In this document: positions 19,457 through 30,850 of the stretch, in pieces
Layout of the letters: each line of letters begins with the position of its first letter
Position numbering within the stretch: the first letter of the stretch is position 1
DNA from: Sipunculus nudus
Lineage: Eukaryota; Annelida; Sipuncula; Golfingiida; Sipunculidae
Direction: 5' to 3'
DNA length: 64,000 bases
Assembly (NCBI GenBank): GCA_026874595.1
Contig: JAPPUL010000069.1
Coordinates: 622,001-686,000 of the forward strand
Translations under genes and position numbers: made by a program
Notes under the pieces: model-generated
The model's input: only the letters and a program-made list of their open reading frames with translations
What the model was told of the DNA's origin: nothing
Databases searched by the model: none

Positions 19457-20503
19457 ATGGCACATAGAAATTTACTAAAAGACTTTAAAAAACCAAATAG
19501 GATAAGCTTTGAGCATGATGTATTAAATCCTAATTATGCTAAATTCACAGTAAGTCCGCTTGAGAAGGGGTTTGGGATAACCCTTGCCAACGCGTTAAGG
19601 CGAACCTTGTTATCCTCAATCCAAGGGTATGCGATAACTGCCATACGAGTTGAATATATAAACTCAGAAGGTAAAAACGCGTTGCTTTCGAATGAGTTTG
19701 AAAATATATATGGTTTATACGAGGATACAATATATTTTATACAGAATTTAAAAAAGGTCTACTTAAAATTACTCGATGATGCCGAAAGACGTACGATCTT
19801 TATAGAAAAGAAAGGAGAAGGAGAACTTAGGGCAAGTGATTTAGAAGTAGATACAAATATCAAGGTATTTAATCCTGAGCATAAACTGGCGACCTTTAAT
19901 GAGGATGCATCTATATTTATAGAACTCCAGATAGAGCTAAATAGGGGGTACAAACCGTCGGATAGAGTAGATCCTGAATCTATAGATGTAGTTGGCACGA
20001 TACCTATAGATGCAGTATTCTCGCCTATTGAGAAGGTAACTTATAATGTTGAGAATACACGGATAGGACAAAGAACAGATTATGACAAAATATATATAGA
20101 ACTTTGGACAGATGGAACAATAAGTCCAGATGATGCTATAGCTGATGCCTCCAAGATACTAAAAGAACATTTTACATGCTTTATAAACTTTGATGAGACT
20201 GATGAACATTTTGAAGAGGAGAAAACTAATCCAGAAGAAGAGAAATTAAACCATATACTAAATACACCAATTGAGGACCTAGAACTATCTGTACGCTCAT
20301 CCAATTCGCTTCGTGTAGCTGGAATATTAACTCTACGTGATTTGGTCTTAAAAAGTGAAGATGAGATACAAAAGATAAAGAACCTAGGTAAAAAATCTAC
20401 GGTAGAAATAACAACTAAGCTTGCAACGTATAAACTGACGCTCGGAATGAAACACCTTGCGTATCTTACCAAAAAGATGTCTGCAAATACACAAGCAATG
20501 TAA
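19457..20503 (+). CDS. rpoA: RNA polymerase alpha subunit
   Basis: Scaffold subunit of RNA polymerase. It has 348 residues. The N-terminal dimerisation domain shows FTVSPLEKGFGITLANALRRTLLSSIQGYAITAIRVE. The C-terminal domain (about 270-335) shows LSVRSSNSLRVAGILTLRDL and NLGKKSTVEITTKLATYKLTLGM, including the arginine equivalent of the UP-element and activator contact. The linker is acidic (EEEKTNPEEEKLN). Confidence 0.97.
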   Translation: MAHRNLLKDFKKPNRISFEHDVLNPNYAKFTVSPLEKGFGITLANALRRTLLSSIQGYAITAIRVEYINSEGKNALLSNEFENIYGLYEDTIYFIQNLKKVYLKLLDDAERRTIFIEKKGEGELRASDLEVDTNIKVFNPEHKLATFNEDASIFIELQIELNRGYKPSDRVDPESIDVVGTIPIDAVFSPIEKVTYNVENTRIGQRTDYDKIYIELWTDGTISPDDAIADASKILKEHFTCFINFDETDEHFEEEKTNPEEEKLNHILNTPIEDLELSVRSSNSLRVAGILTLRDLVLKSEDEIQKIKNLGKKSTVEITTKLATYKLTLGMKHLAYLTKKMSANTQAM

Positions 20504-20534
20504 TATGATTTAAAAAAGAGATTATTAAAAAGTT

Positions 20535-21098
20535 ATGAAGCATAAAATAAAAGCAAACCGACTAAAAAGAGATAGTGCCCATAGGAAGGCAATGCTATCA
20601 AATATGGCAACCTCTCTATTAAAACATGAGAGAATTGTAACGACAAAAGCTAAAGCTAAAGAATTAAGACGTTATGTAGAACCCATTATAACAAAGGCTA
20701 AGGTTGTTAACTTGCATAACAAACGCCAAGTCTTAACCAAAATAAAAGATAGAAAAGTCGTTGTTAAACTGTTTGAAAATATAGCATTTCGATATGCCAA
20801 AAGGCCTGGTGGCTATACACGTATAATACGCTTAAGTAAACGCCGAGCTGGTGATGATAGCAAAATGGCAATAATTGAACTCGTTGAAGAGCACCTTAGT
20901 CCAAAAACAAAAAAGACAAGTTCTAAAAAAGGGCTTGAAACAAAAGAAACAACAAAAGAAACAACAAAAGAAACAACAAAGCCGCAAACTAAGACCATAA
21001 AGGATGAGACTAGCAATAAACAAAAAGAATCCAACCTAAAACAAAGCAAACAAGACAAAGATAAAAAACAAGATAAGCAAGAAGACAAAAATACTTAA
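20535..21098 (+). CDS. rplQ: 50S ribosomal protein L17 with Lys/Gln/Thr-rich tail
   Basis: Large-subunit protein near the tunnel exit. The L17 domain (MKHKIKANRLKRDSAHRKAML, LLKHERIVTTKAKAKELRRYVEPIITKAK, AKRPGGYTRIIRLSKRRAGDDSKMAIIEL) ends near residue 118. Total length is 187. The extra 70 residues are a charged tail with three KETT units followed by KQ/DK-rich sequence, coded by A/C-rich repeats. The base use of this tail (A and C rich, G poor) differs from the A/G-rich repeats in rplD, rpsQ and rplE. Confidence 0.95.
   Translation: MKHKIKANRLKRDSAHRKAMLSNMATSLLKHERIVTTKAKAKELRRYVEPIITKAKVVNLHNKRQVLTKIKDRKVVVKLFENIAFRYAKRPGGYTRIIRLSKRRAGDDSKMAIIELVEEHLSPKTKKTSSKKGLETKETTKETTKETTKPQTKTIKDETSNKQKESNLKQSKQDKDKKQDKQEDKNT
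20939..20974 (+). repeat. 12-bp coding tandem repeat in rplQ
   Basis: Three perfect copies of AACAAAAGAAAC, in frame, encode the KETT units of the L17 C-terminal tail. Confidence 0.93.
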
Positions 21099-21138
21099 GT
21101 AGAATAAAACCCTTAACTCTTTATTCCTCTTAAGCAGG

Positions 21139-22011
21139 ATGAGCAAAATAATGCTTGAAGAAGAACTCTCCTTAAAGGAAAAATATGAGAAGAGCGCATC
21201 ACTAATAAAAGAGTCAGGCGGCATTTTAATACTTGCAGGAGCAGGGATGGGCGTTGATTCTGGGCTGCCGGACTTTCGAGGAGACAATGGTTTTTGGAAA
21301 GCTTATCCGCCATACAAAGATAAAGGGATAAGTTTTGTGGAGATGGCAAACCCTAGATGGTTTTCGAACTCTCCTTCCTTTGCCTGGGGCTTTTATGGAC
21401 ACAGATTATCTTTATATAAAAAAACTACTCCTCATAAAGGCTTTGATATTTTACATAGTTTCACAAATTTTACAAATACTAAAAGTCAAAACTATTTTAT
21501 ATTCACGTCAAATGTTGATGGACACTTTCAAAAAGCAGGCTTTAATAACGACAATATTCTTGAAATACATGGTTCCATACACCATTTACAATGCTTAAAC
21601 GAGTGTGGAAAACAAATATTTGAAGCTCCTAAGTCGTTTGATATACAAATAGATAAAGACACTATGGAAGCAAAACCCCCGCTACCAGAATGTCCCCGCT
21701 GCCAATCACTTGCAAGACCTAATATACTTATGTTTGGAGATTATGCTTGGGACCCACAACGTCAGCAAAGACAATATGATTTATATAATAAATGGTTAAG
21801 CTCATTCCAGCCAAAAGACAAATTAGTTTTAATTGAGTGTGGAGCTGGAACCCATGTCCCAACCGTTCGCATGCAATCTGAATATATTACATCTAGAATG
21901 AATGCTTCTCTAATACGGATAAATGTTCGAGAACCTAATGTATATAAGCCACATATATCTATTCCCAAAGGTGCCTTAGAGGCTTTGAGCAATATAAACG
22001 ATTATATATAA
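21139..22011 (+). CDS. Sir2-family NAD-dependent protein deacylase-like protein
   Basis: Sirtuin-fold enzyme expected to use NAD+ to remove acyl groups from lysines, or to act as an ADP-ribosyltransferase. It has 290 residues. GAGMGVDSGLPDFRG (34-48) is the NAD-binding motif, TSNVDGHF (123-130) replaces the usual TQNID, and H144-G145 gives the catalytic histidine. Zinc cysteines are C152, C156, C185 and C188. It starts 40 bases after rplQ, so it may be co-transcribed. ATG 21139 abuts AGCAGG; an in-frame ATG at 21151 has better spacing. Whether it is a deacetylase or one of the divergent sirtuins cannot be told from sequence. Confidence 0.88.
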   Translation: MSKIMLEEELSLKEKYEKSASLIKESGGILILAGAGMGVDSGLPDFRGDNGFWKAYPPYKDKGISFVEMANPRWFSNSPSFAWGFYGHRLSLYKKTTPHKGFDILHSFTNFTNTKSQNYFIFTSNVDGHFQKAGFNNDNILEIHGSIHHLQCLNECGKQIFEAPKSFDIQIDKDTMEAKPPLPECPRCQSLARPNILMFGDYAWDPQRQQRQYDLYNKWLSSFQPKDKLVLIECGAGTHVPTVRMQSEYITSRMNASLIRINVREPNVYKPHISIPKGALEALSNINDYI

Positions 22012-22052
22012 GAATTTTATGTAGTAGCTGCTTTTCATAGGAATTCTTTTTT
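22010..22052 (+). terminator. Rho-independent terminator candidate after the sirtuin gene
   Basis: AAGAATT at 22010-22016 pairs with AATTCTT at 22042-22048; an inner ATG/CAT pair extends the stem, and the hairpin runs directly into six Ts at 22047-22052. It overlaps the sirtuin stop codon and lies between convergent genes. The low GC of the stem lowers certainty. Confidence 0.55.
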
Positions 22053-22199
22053 ATGACAGGCAGGAGACTAAAAGATTTAGCTTCTCATCTAGTTTTCCAT
22101 TTAGCTTCCCACCCTCATAATAAGTTTCCTACAATTCCAAAATGCAATTCCAGAATGCAGATGGTAGTTGACAAATCAAAATCCCTCACCTACATTTAA

Positions 22200-23843
<1,644 letters not shown>

Positions 23844-23927
23844 TCAAATCCTCCAAATCCCATTTTTTTTTATTATTTATTTTTAAAAAAGACAATGCTT
23901 CATATCAATAGAGCATATAGCCTCACT

Positions 23928-23996
23928 CTCCTTACTCTCCTTACTACTCTCCTTACTACTCTCCTTACTACTCTCCTTACTCTCCTTACTCTCCTT
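23928..23996 (-). repeat. Tandem repeats in the groEL leader with seven AAGGAG motifs
   Basis: Read on the minus strand, units of 9 and 12 bases built on AAGGAGAGT(AGT) are repeated. AAGGAG occurs seven times, beginning at plus-strand positions 23928, 23937, 23949, 23961, 23973, 23982 and 23991. This lies about 95-165 bases upstream of the groEL start, inside the predicted leader. Confidence 0.92.
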
Positions 23997-24164
23997 ACTC
24001 TCTTTGTCTTTGATTGTTTTTTTATGCCATGAGTTCTCTTCTACATCTACATCCCTGCTCTCTACCCCTATAGCTTGTCCTCTTCATAATCTAATCCCAT
24101 ATCCCCGCTCCCACACATACTCTTAACTTTAAAAAAACCACACTTGAACCCTTTACAAATTAAC

Positions 24165-24193
24165 ATTATAATAAAACTATTTTATCTTGGCAA
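24165..24193 (-). promoter_or_regulatory. Sigma-70-type promoter for groEL
   Basis: On the minus strand TTGCCA (24193-24188), a 17-base spacer and a perfect TATAAT (24170-24165) form a strong housekeeping promoter between ilvD and groEL. The predicted leader to the groEL ATG at 23834 is about 320 nt. No CIRCE-type inverted repeat was seen around it. Confidence 0.75.
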
Positions 24194-24261
24194 GTAATCT
24201 TTTGATAATCTCTTGACCCTTTTTTTTTTATTATTTCTTCAAAAAAAGCTCTTCGCAAAAA

Positions 24262-25926
24262 CTAGCGTAGCACCGCTCCCTTACTTCCACTCGTTACAAG
24301 CTGCCTATATCTCTTTAAATATCCTCTGAGCTCTTCTCCTCCCTCCTTTAGCTTCATCTCCTTTCGACGGCGAGCAAGCTCCTCCTCGCTTACCTCAAGC
24401 TCTAGTTTCCGACTTATTAAATCTATATTTATAATGTCGCCTGTCTTTATATACGCTATCGCCCCTCCTTCTGCTGCCTCAGGGGATATGTGTCCTATAC
24501 ATGCCCCGCGCGTTGCCCCCGAAAATCTACCGTCTGTTATAAGCGCTACGCTCTCTCCTAATCCCATCCCCATTATATTCGATGTCGGAGCAAGCATCTC
24601 CATCATCCCAGGACCCCCCTTCGGACCCTCGTACCTTATTACTACTACATCCCCCGCAACAACTTCTCCTCCCAATATCCCCGCGTTTGCTTCGTCATGT
24701 GAATCGTATACCCTCGCCTTCCCTCTATGTCTTTTCATACCTTCTGTTACTGCCGCTGTCTTTACTATCCCTCCCTCCTCTGCTATATTGCCAAATAATA
24801 CGCTAAGTCCTCCTTGCTTACTATAGGCTTTCTCAAGAGGCCTTATTACTTCACTATCTTTTATCTTTGATCCTTCTATGTTTTCTCCTAAACTCTTTAA
24901 GGTTACTGTCTTTCTATCTAAGTTCAAAAGTCCCCCCCTCCCAAGCTCTTTCAAAATCGCACTGACTCCTCCCGCCATCTCTACATCTTCTATATGATAG
25001 TTTGATGCCGGCGCTACCTTGCATAAGTTTGGTACACGATCTGATATCTCATTAAGTCGAGTTAAGGGATAGTCTATACCCGCTTCGTTTGCTATTGCCA
25101 GCATGTGTAGTACTGTGTTCGTTGACCCGCCCATCGCAAGATCAAGTGCAAAGGCGTTATCTAGAGACTCTTTTGTTATTATATCCTTTGTCTTAATCCC
25201 CTCTCGCACTAGCTCTACTATCTTCTTTGCCCCTTCCTTCAAAAGCCCTCCTCTACCCTCTGATAATGCTAAATGTGTCCCATTGCCAGGCAGCGCTATC
25301 CCCAAAGCCTCGCATAGACAATTCATTGAATTTGCCGTGAACATCCCCGAACAACTACCGCAGGTCGGACATCCTTCATCCTCTATCTCCTTAAACTCTG
25401 CTTCATCTATTAAGCCCTGCTTATATTGTCCCACGCTCTCAAATACTGTGCTTAGATCTATTGCCCTGCCGTCGGATAACCGTCCCGCCTTCATAGCCCC
25501 CCCACTTACAAATATTGTCGGGATGTTTATACGAACTGCTGCCATCAACATCCCAGGCACTATCTTATCGCAATTTGTCAGGCATATCATACCGTCAAAC
25601 TTATGTGCCTCTATTACCGCCTCCACGCTGTCTGCTATTATCTCACGACTCGGTAATGAATACCTCATCCCGCTATGGCCCATCGCTATGCCATCATCTA
25701 CTCCTATCGTATTAAACTCAAATGGTACGCCCCCGCTCTCCCTTATGACTTCCTTTGCTATCTGACCATATTCCTTCAAATGTACGTGTCCCGGTATTAT
25801 ATCTATATGCGAATTTACTACCGCTATGAACGGTTTGCTGAAATCATTATCACTTAGTCCGCACGCCTTTAACAAACTCCTGTGCGGCGCCCTTGTATAC
25901 CCTTTCTTTATTGTGTCACTCCTCAT
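24262..25926 (-). CDS. ilvD: Dihydroxy-acid dehydratase
   Basis: Fe-S enzyme of valine, leucine and isoleucine synthesis; it dehydrates 2,3-dihydroxy-3-methyl acids to 2-keto acids. It has 554 residues, standard. Cluster and magnesium motifs include [12 protein letters not shown] (about 117-128) and [19 protein letters not shown] (about 190). [30 protein letters not shown] and [22 protein letters not shown] are also canonical. No other ilv or leu gene is in the window. Confidence 0.97.
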   Translation of the reverse strand: MRSDTIKKGYTRAPHRSLLKACGLSDNDFSKPFIAVVNSHIDIIPGHVHLKEYGQIAKEVIRESGGVPFEFNTIGVDDGIAMGHSGMRYSLPSREIIADSVEAVIEAHKFDGMICLTNCDKIVPGMLMAAVRINIPTIFVSGGAMKAGRLSDGRAIDLSTVFESVGQYKQGLIDEAEFKEIEDEGCPTCGSCSGMFTANSMNCLCEALGIALPGNGTHLALSEGRGGLLKEGAKKIVELVREGIKTKDIITKESLDNAFALDLAMGGSTNTVLHMLAIANEAGIDYPLTRLNEISDRVPNLCKVAPASNYHIEDVEMAGGVSAILKELGRGGLLNLDRKTVTLKSLGENIEGSKIKDSEVIRPLEKAYSKQGGLSVLFGNIAEEGGIVKTAAVTEGMKRHRGKARVYDSHDEANAGILGGEVVAGDVVVIRYEGPKGGPGMMEMLAPTSNIMGMGLGESVALITDGRFSGATRGACIGHISPEAAEGGAIAYIKTGDIINIDLISRKLELEVSEEELARRRKEMKLKEGGEELRGYLKRYRQLVTSGSKGAVLR

Positions 25927-26053
25927 CTTATTTTCCTCTGTCTATTTTATTTTATTTGCCAACTTCTTACTCTAAGCAGCTTTTTAGTCTATTCTTACTC
26001 CCCCCTCTATTACTCCCCCTTACTCCCCCCTCTATTGACTCTCCTTCTCCTCC

Positions 26054-27391
26054 TTACCCTCCCCTCCTTACCTCCTTACCCTCCCCTCCTACTTGCTTTT
26101 GTCCATCATCTTCCTTCTTCCCTCCACGTTTGTCCGCTCCTGAAACACTCTTTAGCCTTACCTGCTCTATCCGTTTAGCACTAAGCTCCTCAACCTTGCA
26201 TAAAAGCCTTCCGAGTTTTATCTCTTCTCCATCGTTTGGGAATCTCTTTAATTTCTCAAGCAGTACTTTGCTTATTGTTGAATGTTTGGGATAATCAAAC
26301 TTTAACTCCATTCCAAAATACTTCATAAGCTCATCGATTGTTATTCGTCCTGTAACTATTATCTCATCCCTTTCTTTTACAACTTCTATAATCTCTTTGC
26401 CTTCATCGTCTTTATCTTCTCCATCTTCACTTGCTATGTCTCCTACAAGCTCTTCTAATATATCCTCAAGTGTAACAAGTCCTGCCGTCCCACCATACTC
26501 ATCCACCACTATTGCTGTATGCGTTTGGGTTATACGAAGTTTTTCCATAAGCTTGTCTATTGTCTTATTCTCTGGCACAAAAAGCACCTCTCGTGATAGA
26601 CTTGATAACTTGATATCTAAATCTTCTCTTATTATCGCGTGCAGTGCATCTGATTTATATAATAAACCTTCTACTGTGTCTATATTCTTTTTATAGATTG
26701 GGATACGGGAATATTGCTCATTCAAGATTGTCTTTTTCGCTTCTTTTAACGTAAGTTGGCCATCTATTCGTATCATGCTAATTCTTGGCGTCATTATATC
26801 ACGCACTTTAATGTCATTAAGCCTTAATGCCTTTTGGATTAATTCCTCCTCATGCTTTTCTAATACACCTTGTTCTTTGCCAAGATTCGCAAGTACCTTT
26901 ATCTCCTCTTCTGTTATCTTTGTATCTCGAGCCCCCTTATAAAAGGGTCGTGTGAAAAAGGATATCAATATCAATATAGGTGTAAGTATTTTTGTTATAG
27001 CGGTTATTGCTCGTGCCGACTTTACAGAGACTATATCAGCATATTTCTCGCCCAAGGTTTTTGGTATTATTTCAGAAAATATTATAACGTATAATGTAAA
27101 TACCCCAGAAGCTATGCCTATCCAAAGCTCATTGAACATATTACCTATAATGCCGCCTATTATAATTGACCCACCTATATTTGATACATTGTTTAAGATT
27201 ACAATGCTTGCTATAGGTCTTTGCATAGAGCTTTTTATTTTATATAACGACTTTATTGACTTATTGTTTTTATCTTTTAGTAACCATGCACTAACTCGAT
27301 TTTTTGGTATAGCAAATAATGCCGCCTCCACCAATGAACACAATGCTGAGAACACTGTTACTATCGATATAGCTATTATTAATAATATCAT
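26054..27391 (-). CDS. CNNM/CorC-family membrane protein with CBS pair
   Basis: Hemolysin-C-like family, implicated elsewhere in divalent-cation (Mg/Co) homeostasis. It has 445 residues. The N-terminal DUF21 region (about 1-180) has three or four membrane helices starting ILLIIAISIVTVFSALCSLVEAALFA. A CBS pair follows (about 195-310: DIMTPRISMIRIDGQLTL, IVVDEYGGTAGLVTLEDILEELVGDI), then the C-terminal CorC domain with GEEIKLGRLLCKV. The tail after residue 415 is Gly/Lys/Glu low complexity. Its ATG overlaps the end of the upstream MFS gene by four bases, so the two are co-translated. Confidence 0.92.
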   Translation of the reverse strand: MILLIIAISIVTVFSALCSLVEAALFAIPKNRVSAWLLKDKNNKSIKSLYKIKSSMQRPIASIVILNNVSNIGGSIIIGGIIGNMFNELWIGIASGVFTLYVIIFSEIIPKTLGEKYADIVSVKSARAITAITKILTPILILISFFTRPFYKGARDTKITEEEIKVLANLGKEQGVLEKHEEELIQKALRLNDIKVRDIMTPRISMIRIDGQLTLKEAKKTILNEQYSRIPIYKKNIDTVEGLLYKSDALHAIIREDLDIKLSSLSREVLFVPENKTIDKLMEKLRITQTHTAIVVDEYGGTAGLVTLEDILEELVGDIASEDGEDKDDEGKEIIEVVKERDEIIVTGRITIDELMKYFGMELKFDYPKHSTISKVLLEKLKRFPNDGEEIKLGRLLCKVEELSAKRIEQVRLKSVSGADKRGGKKEDDGQKQVGGEGKEVRRGG

Positions 27392-28584
27392 TTATTCTTT
27401 GTCGAGCGTTTCTCGGCTATACCCAATAATACCGATATTAGGAAGACAAGTAAAGAAATAACTGTACAATAAAAAAATATATCCCCATACCTTAATGCTT
27501 TTTCACTTATCTTGCCCCATAACAAAAAACCAAGTGTATTCCCAATCCCAAATGCTATAACATATAATAAGCTTATTCCGCTCGTTCTAAGTCGTCCTTT
27601 AAAATAACTTTCTACTTTCTTTAACGATAATAAGAAAAAGCCTCCCCATGTCAAACTGTGTATTAGCTGCGCTAATATTATATATAGTATATCTTTTGTT
27701 TCGTAATAAATTAACCACCTAAATGCGCTTAGCAGAAAGATTAGCGAAAGCAGTTTCTCGTTACTTAATAGCCTTTCTAACTTTGTGCTATATCTAAAAA
27801 ATATTATCTCCGAGAATACTGCTATGAAGGTCATATAGCCAAGATAACTACTTGGAAAACCAAGCCCTTTACTTTCATCTAGCAAATATAATCCAAAAAA
27901 TATATGATAGGCTGCTGTGCTTATTATATGTAATAAGAGCATTAGAAAAAACCAGTACAGTAGCTTGTTTTTACGAAATACCTCCAAAACTTCTTTTAGC
28001 CTTAGGTTTTTATCTTCTCGCTTCTTTGAGCCTATCTTTAAGGCACTAAGATAGGCTAATAGTAAAAAGAAACTTATCCCGTATAATGTTAGCTTTTCTA
28101 AAGCTGGATATTGCTCCCTAAGCAGGCCTATAAGCATAACAGAAAATATAAACCCGACAGAACCCCACATCCTTATCTTACTATATTCTCCACCGTGTAT
28201 CTTTATATAGGCAAGGCTTGTGCTGTCTAGCATCGCAAGTACCGGAGAGCGGACTATCGAAAATAGTATTGTACTTATTACAAAGCCGAAAAATAGGTCT
28301 ACAAATATATCTCCTACATAAAAATAAATTAGCGACGTTGCAAAACTTGCAAACAAAAGTAGCTTTAATAGCTTCTCCTCAAGCTGAAAGCGATTAGATA
28401 TATATCCGAAAAACAAGGTTACCACAATATGCGTTAGGGGTGCAAGCATATAAATCATCCCTATCTCAGAATCAGATAGTCCCTCGCCCTTTAGATAAAG
28501 TCCAAAAAACTTAAAGAATATTCCCATAAAGGCGAATTGATTGAAGTTTACCAGCTTTAAATATATCTTTGTGTTTTCCCGCAT
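27388..28584 (-). CDS. MFS transporter, HcaT/LacY-like
   Basis: Inner-membrane permease of 398 residues with about twelve hydrophobic segments. The start KLVNFNQFAFMGIFFKFFGLYLKGEGLSDSEIGMIYMLAPL resembles the MFS_1_like group (phenylpropionate/nucleoside-type permeases). The central charged loop SALKIGSKKREDKNLRLKEVLEVFRKNKLLYWF divides the two halves. The substrate is unknown. It overlaps the CNNM gene by four bases, suggesting a shared transcript. Confidence 0.8.
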   Translation of the reverse strand: MRENTKIYLKLVNFNQFAFMGIFFKFFGLYLKGEGLSDSEIGMIYMLAPLTHIVVTLFFGYISNRFQLEEKLLKLLLFASFATSLIYFYVGDIFVDLFFGFVISTILFSIVRSPVLAMLDSTSLAYIKIHGGEYSKIRMWGSVGFIFSVMLIGLLREQYPALEKLTLYGISFFLLLAYLSALKIGSKKREDKNLRLKEVLEVFRKNKLLYWFFLMLLLHIISTAAYHIFFGLYLLDESKGLGFPSSYLGYMTFIAVFSEIIFFRYSTKLERLLSNEKLLSLIFLLSAFRWLIYYETKDILYIILAQLIHSLTWGGFFLLSLKKVESYFKGRLRTSGISLLYVIAFGIGNTLGFLLWGKISEKALRYGDIFFYCTVISLLVFLISVLLGIAEKRSTKNK

Positions 28585-28825
28585 CTTTATATTGTTCTAA
28601 TCTTTATATATTTAATGATATAATTTACCCGATATTGACTTGCTTTGGCATTTGAACATTTATTTAGAATATATGATTTAGAATATATCAATATATAAAA
28701 TATTGACCACTTTGTCTTTTGTATTGAAAATGTTGATGTTTTGGGACTTGCGGAAAGTCTATTATGAGCTCAACAGGTTCTTATCCTGCTAATTATTAGC
28801 TCTTCTACACCTAATAAATAATCTA

Positions 28826-30478
28826 TCACCTGTCAATTAGATTATGTCCATTCCTATAAAGAGATTGTGGTATCTTATATCTCTTCATCTTCCTATACAA
28901 TGTGTCCCGGCTTATTCCAAGCTTTCTGGCACTCTCACTTATGCTTTTTGTACTGTTTAACGCTAGGCTTATATATTTACATTCTATCTCCGCTAGCGTG
29001 TTTGGCTCTATAGTCTTTCCCTCTACATCACCGTAAAACAAATGCTCCATAAGACGACTATCTGATTCTACCTTATCTCCTCCTTCATCCCCTCTATGCT
29101 CTCCTTTACCCTCTCCTTTTGGCTTTAAATTAAACTGGAACACTTCCTCAGGTACGTAGTCTATTACAATCCCTTCACTATAACTAAATAATCGCTCTAC
29201 CACGTTTCTTAGCTCTCTTACATTCCCTTTCCAGCTATATTCTAATAAACGGCTCATTACATTGTTTGTAAATATTTTGTCATTTTTATACTTTATATTT
29301 AACTCTCTTAGAAAATGTTTTGCCAATAGGGGTATGTCTTCTGAGCGTTCTCTTAATGGCGGTATCTCTATGCTAAATACACTTATTCTAAAATATAAAT
29401 CGTCGCGGAAAAGCCCTTGTAACACATGAGTGCGCAGGTCTTGATGAGTTGCTGATATTAGCCTTAGGTCTACTTTATAGGTCTTGTCACATCCAAGTGG
29501 ACGCACTTCTTTCGTCTCTAAGCTCCTTAGTAGCTTTACTTGTAGGCTTAAATCTAAATCTCCTATCTCGTCAAGAAATAATGTTCCGCCATCTGCCTCT
29601 ATGAAATACCCTTTTTTGCTCTTTAAGGCTCCTGTAAATGCTCCTTTTGTATATCCAAAAAGCTCGCTCTCAAGTAAGTCTTTAGGTATTGCTGCGCAGT
29701 TTATTGCTACAAACGGGCCCTTGCTGTATTTTGAGCTTTTATGTATCGCTTGGGCCACGAGCTCTTTCCCTGTTCCGCTCTCTCCATAGATTATTACCGG
29801 TGAGTCCATCTTTGATACATCTTTTATGTTTTTGTATATCTTAACTATACATTCACTACGGCCAACCAGCATCTTTTCTTCATCAACAACAGCTGCTTCC
29901 CCCAAACCCTCAGCTAAATCTTCAGCTAATCCCTCTACTACGGACCCTCCTTCTAATCCTTCAGCTAATCCCTCTACTGCTAAATCCTTATATTCTGCAA
30001 AGGATTGCACTAACTTAAGAAAATCTATATCGATAAATTCATGACTGCCTGCATTTGCATCCTCTTCAGTCAATATTACTCCTCTTTCTAACTCCCAGCT
30101 AAGCCCATAATGCTTTGCATAATCTCGGGCTCGACGCCCACTTAGTACCATCTTTCCGGAATACCTGCCCACAAACTCATACCCAAGATTAAATAGCTTA
30201 TCACATAGTTCTTGATTATAAAATCTCTTGCTTACTATAACTAAATCTGCTCTGCCTCTTTTATTCTCAACTATAGGCTCTAAAACATACTCTAGTATCT
30301 TATCATATTTATAAAATGATATGAACTCTACAAGCCCAAGACTTACATACTTATTTAATGTCTCTTTCACTTTTATGTGTGCAAGCAGCACATCATCCAA
30401 CATCAATATACTACTACATCTACTTTTCAAAACACTTGTCCTCCATACTTCCGTTACCGTCCCTTGCCATGAGTTCAT
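28826..30478 (-). CDS. Sigma-54-dependent transcriptional activator
   Basis: AAA+ enhancer-binding protein that opens sigma-54 promoters. It has 550 residues. The N-terminal region (1-165) is a sensory part I do not recognise; it is not an obvious receiver with conserved aspartates in standard positions. A low-complexity linker (about 166-198, repeats of EGLAE) follows. The AAA+ domain has Walker A GESGTGKE (232-239), GAFTGA (279-284) and Walker B GGTLFLDEIGD (about 297-307). The C-terminal Fis-type helix-turn-helix is SISESARKLGISRDTLYRKMKRY. Target genes are unknown. Confidence 0.93.
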   Translation of the reverse strand: MNSWQGTVTEVWRTSVLKSRCSSILMLDDVLLAHIKVKETLNKYVSLGLVEFISFYKYDKILEYVLEPIVENKRGRADLVIVSKRFYNQELCDKLFNLGYEFVGRYSGKMVLSGRRARDYAKHYGLSWELERGVILTEEDANAGSHEFIDIDFLKLVQSFAEYKDLAVEGLAEGLEGGSVVEGLAEDLAEGLGEAAVVDEEKMLVGRSECIVKIYKNIKDVSKMDSPVIIYGESGTGKELVAQAIHKSSKYSKGPFVAINCAAIPKDLLESELFGYTKGAFTGALKSKKGYFIEADGGTLFLDEIGDLDLSLQVKLLRSLETKEVRPLGCDKTYKVDLRLISATHQDLRTHVLQGLFRDDLYFRISVFSIEIPPLRERSEDIPLLAKHFLRELNIKYKNDKIFTNNVMSRLLEYSWKGNVRELRNVVERLFSYSEGIVIDYVPEEVFQFNLKPKGEGKGEHRGDEGGDKVESDSRLMEHLFYGDVEGKTIEPNTLAEIECKYISLALNSTKSISESARKLGISRDTLYRKMKRYKIPQSLYRNGHNLIDR

Positions 30479-30850
30479 TCCTTATTGTATGCAGGCTAAT
30501 TTTATTCCCCCCTCTTTATTCCCTATATTCTATTCTTAGCTCTTTATAAAAAAAAGCTCAATCTCTTATTACCAATTACCAACACTTTACTTGTCGTCCT
30601 ATAGCCGATTTTTTTAGCCTTTTTAACTCATAACTTCATAATTAATAGCTATTAACATATGTTTTGCTTATGCCATCTTTTTAAGAAATCCGCTCCCACA
30701 CTAGCTTTTAAGCGTTCAAAGCCCGCAAACCCTTTGTACAAAACATTTTACCTTAAAAGCACTTTTTTTTTCTTGCTTTTAATTTAAGAACTATTAATTA
30801 TTTCTTTTATAATTTGTAATTCCGTTTTTACTTTGTAGGACTATTTAATT
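30479..30850. other. Divergent intergenic region, sigma-54 activator / hom
   Basis: 372 AT-rich bases with no gene seen. A perfect TATAAT at 30808-30813 could serve hom, but no good -35 box sits in front of it. Several T runs are present. Confidence 0.6.

Noticed and set aside
23926-24003. Possible CRISPR array
   Set aside because: Units are contiguous short tandem repeats with no unique spacers and no cas genes.
25103-25765. 220-residue frame opposite ilvD
   Set aside because: Shadow of a complete, conserved IlvD frame.
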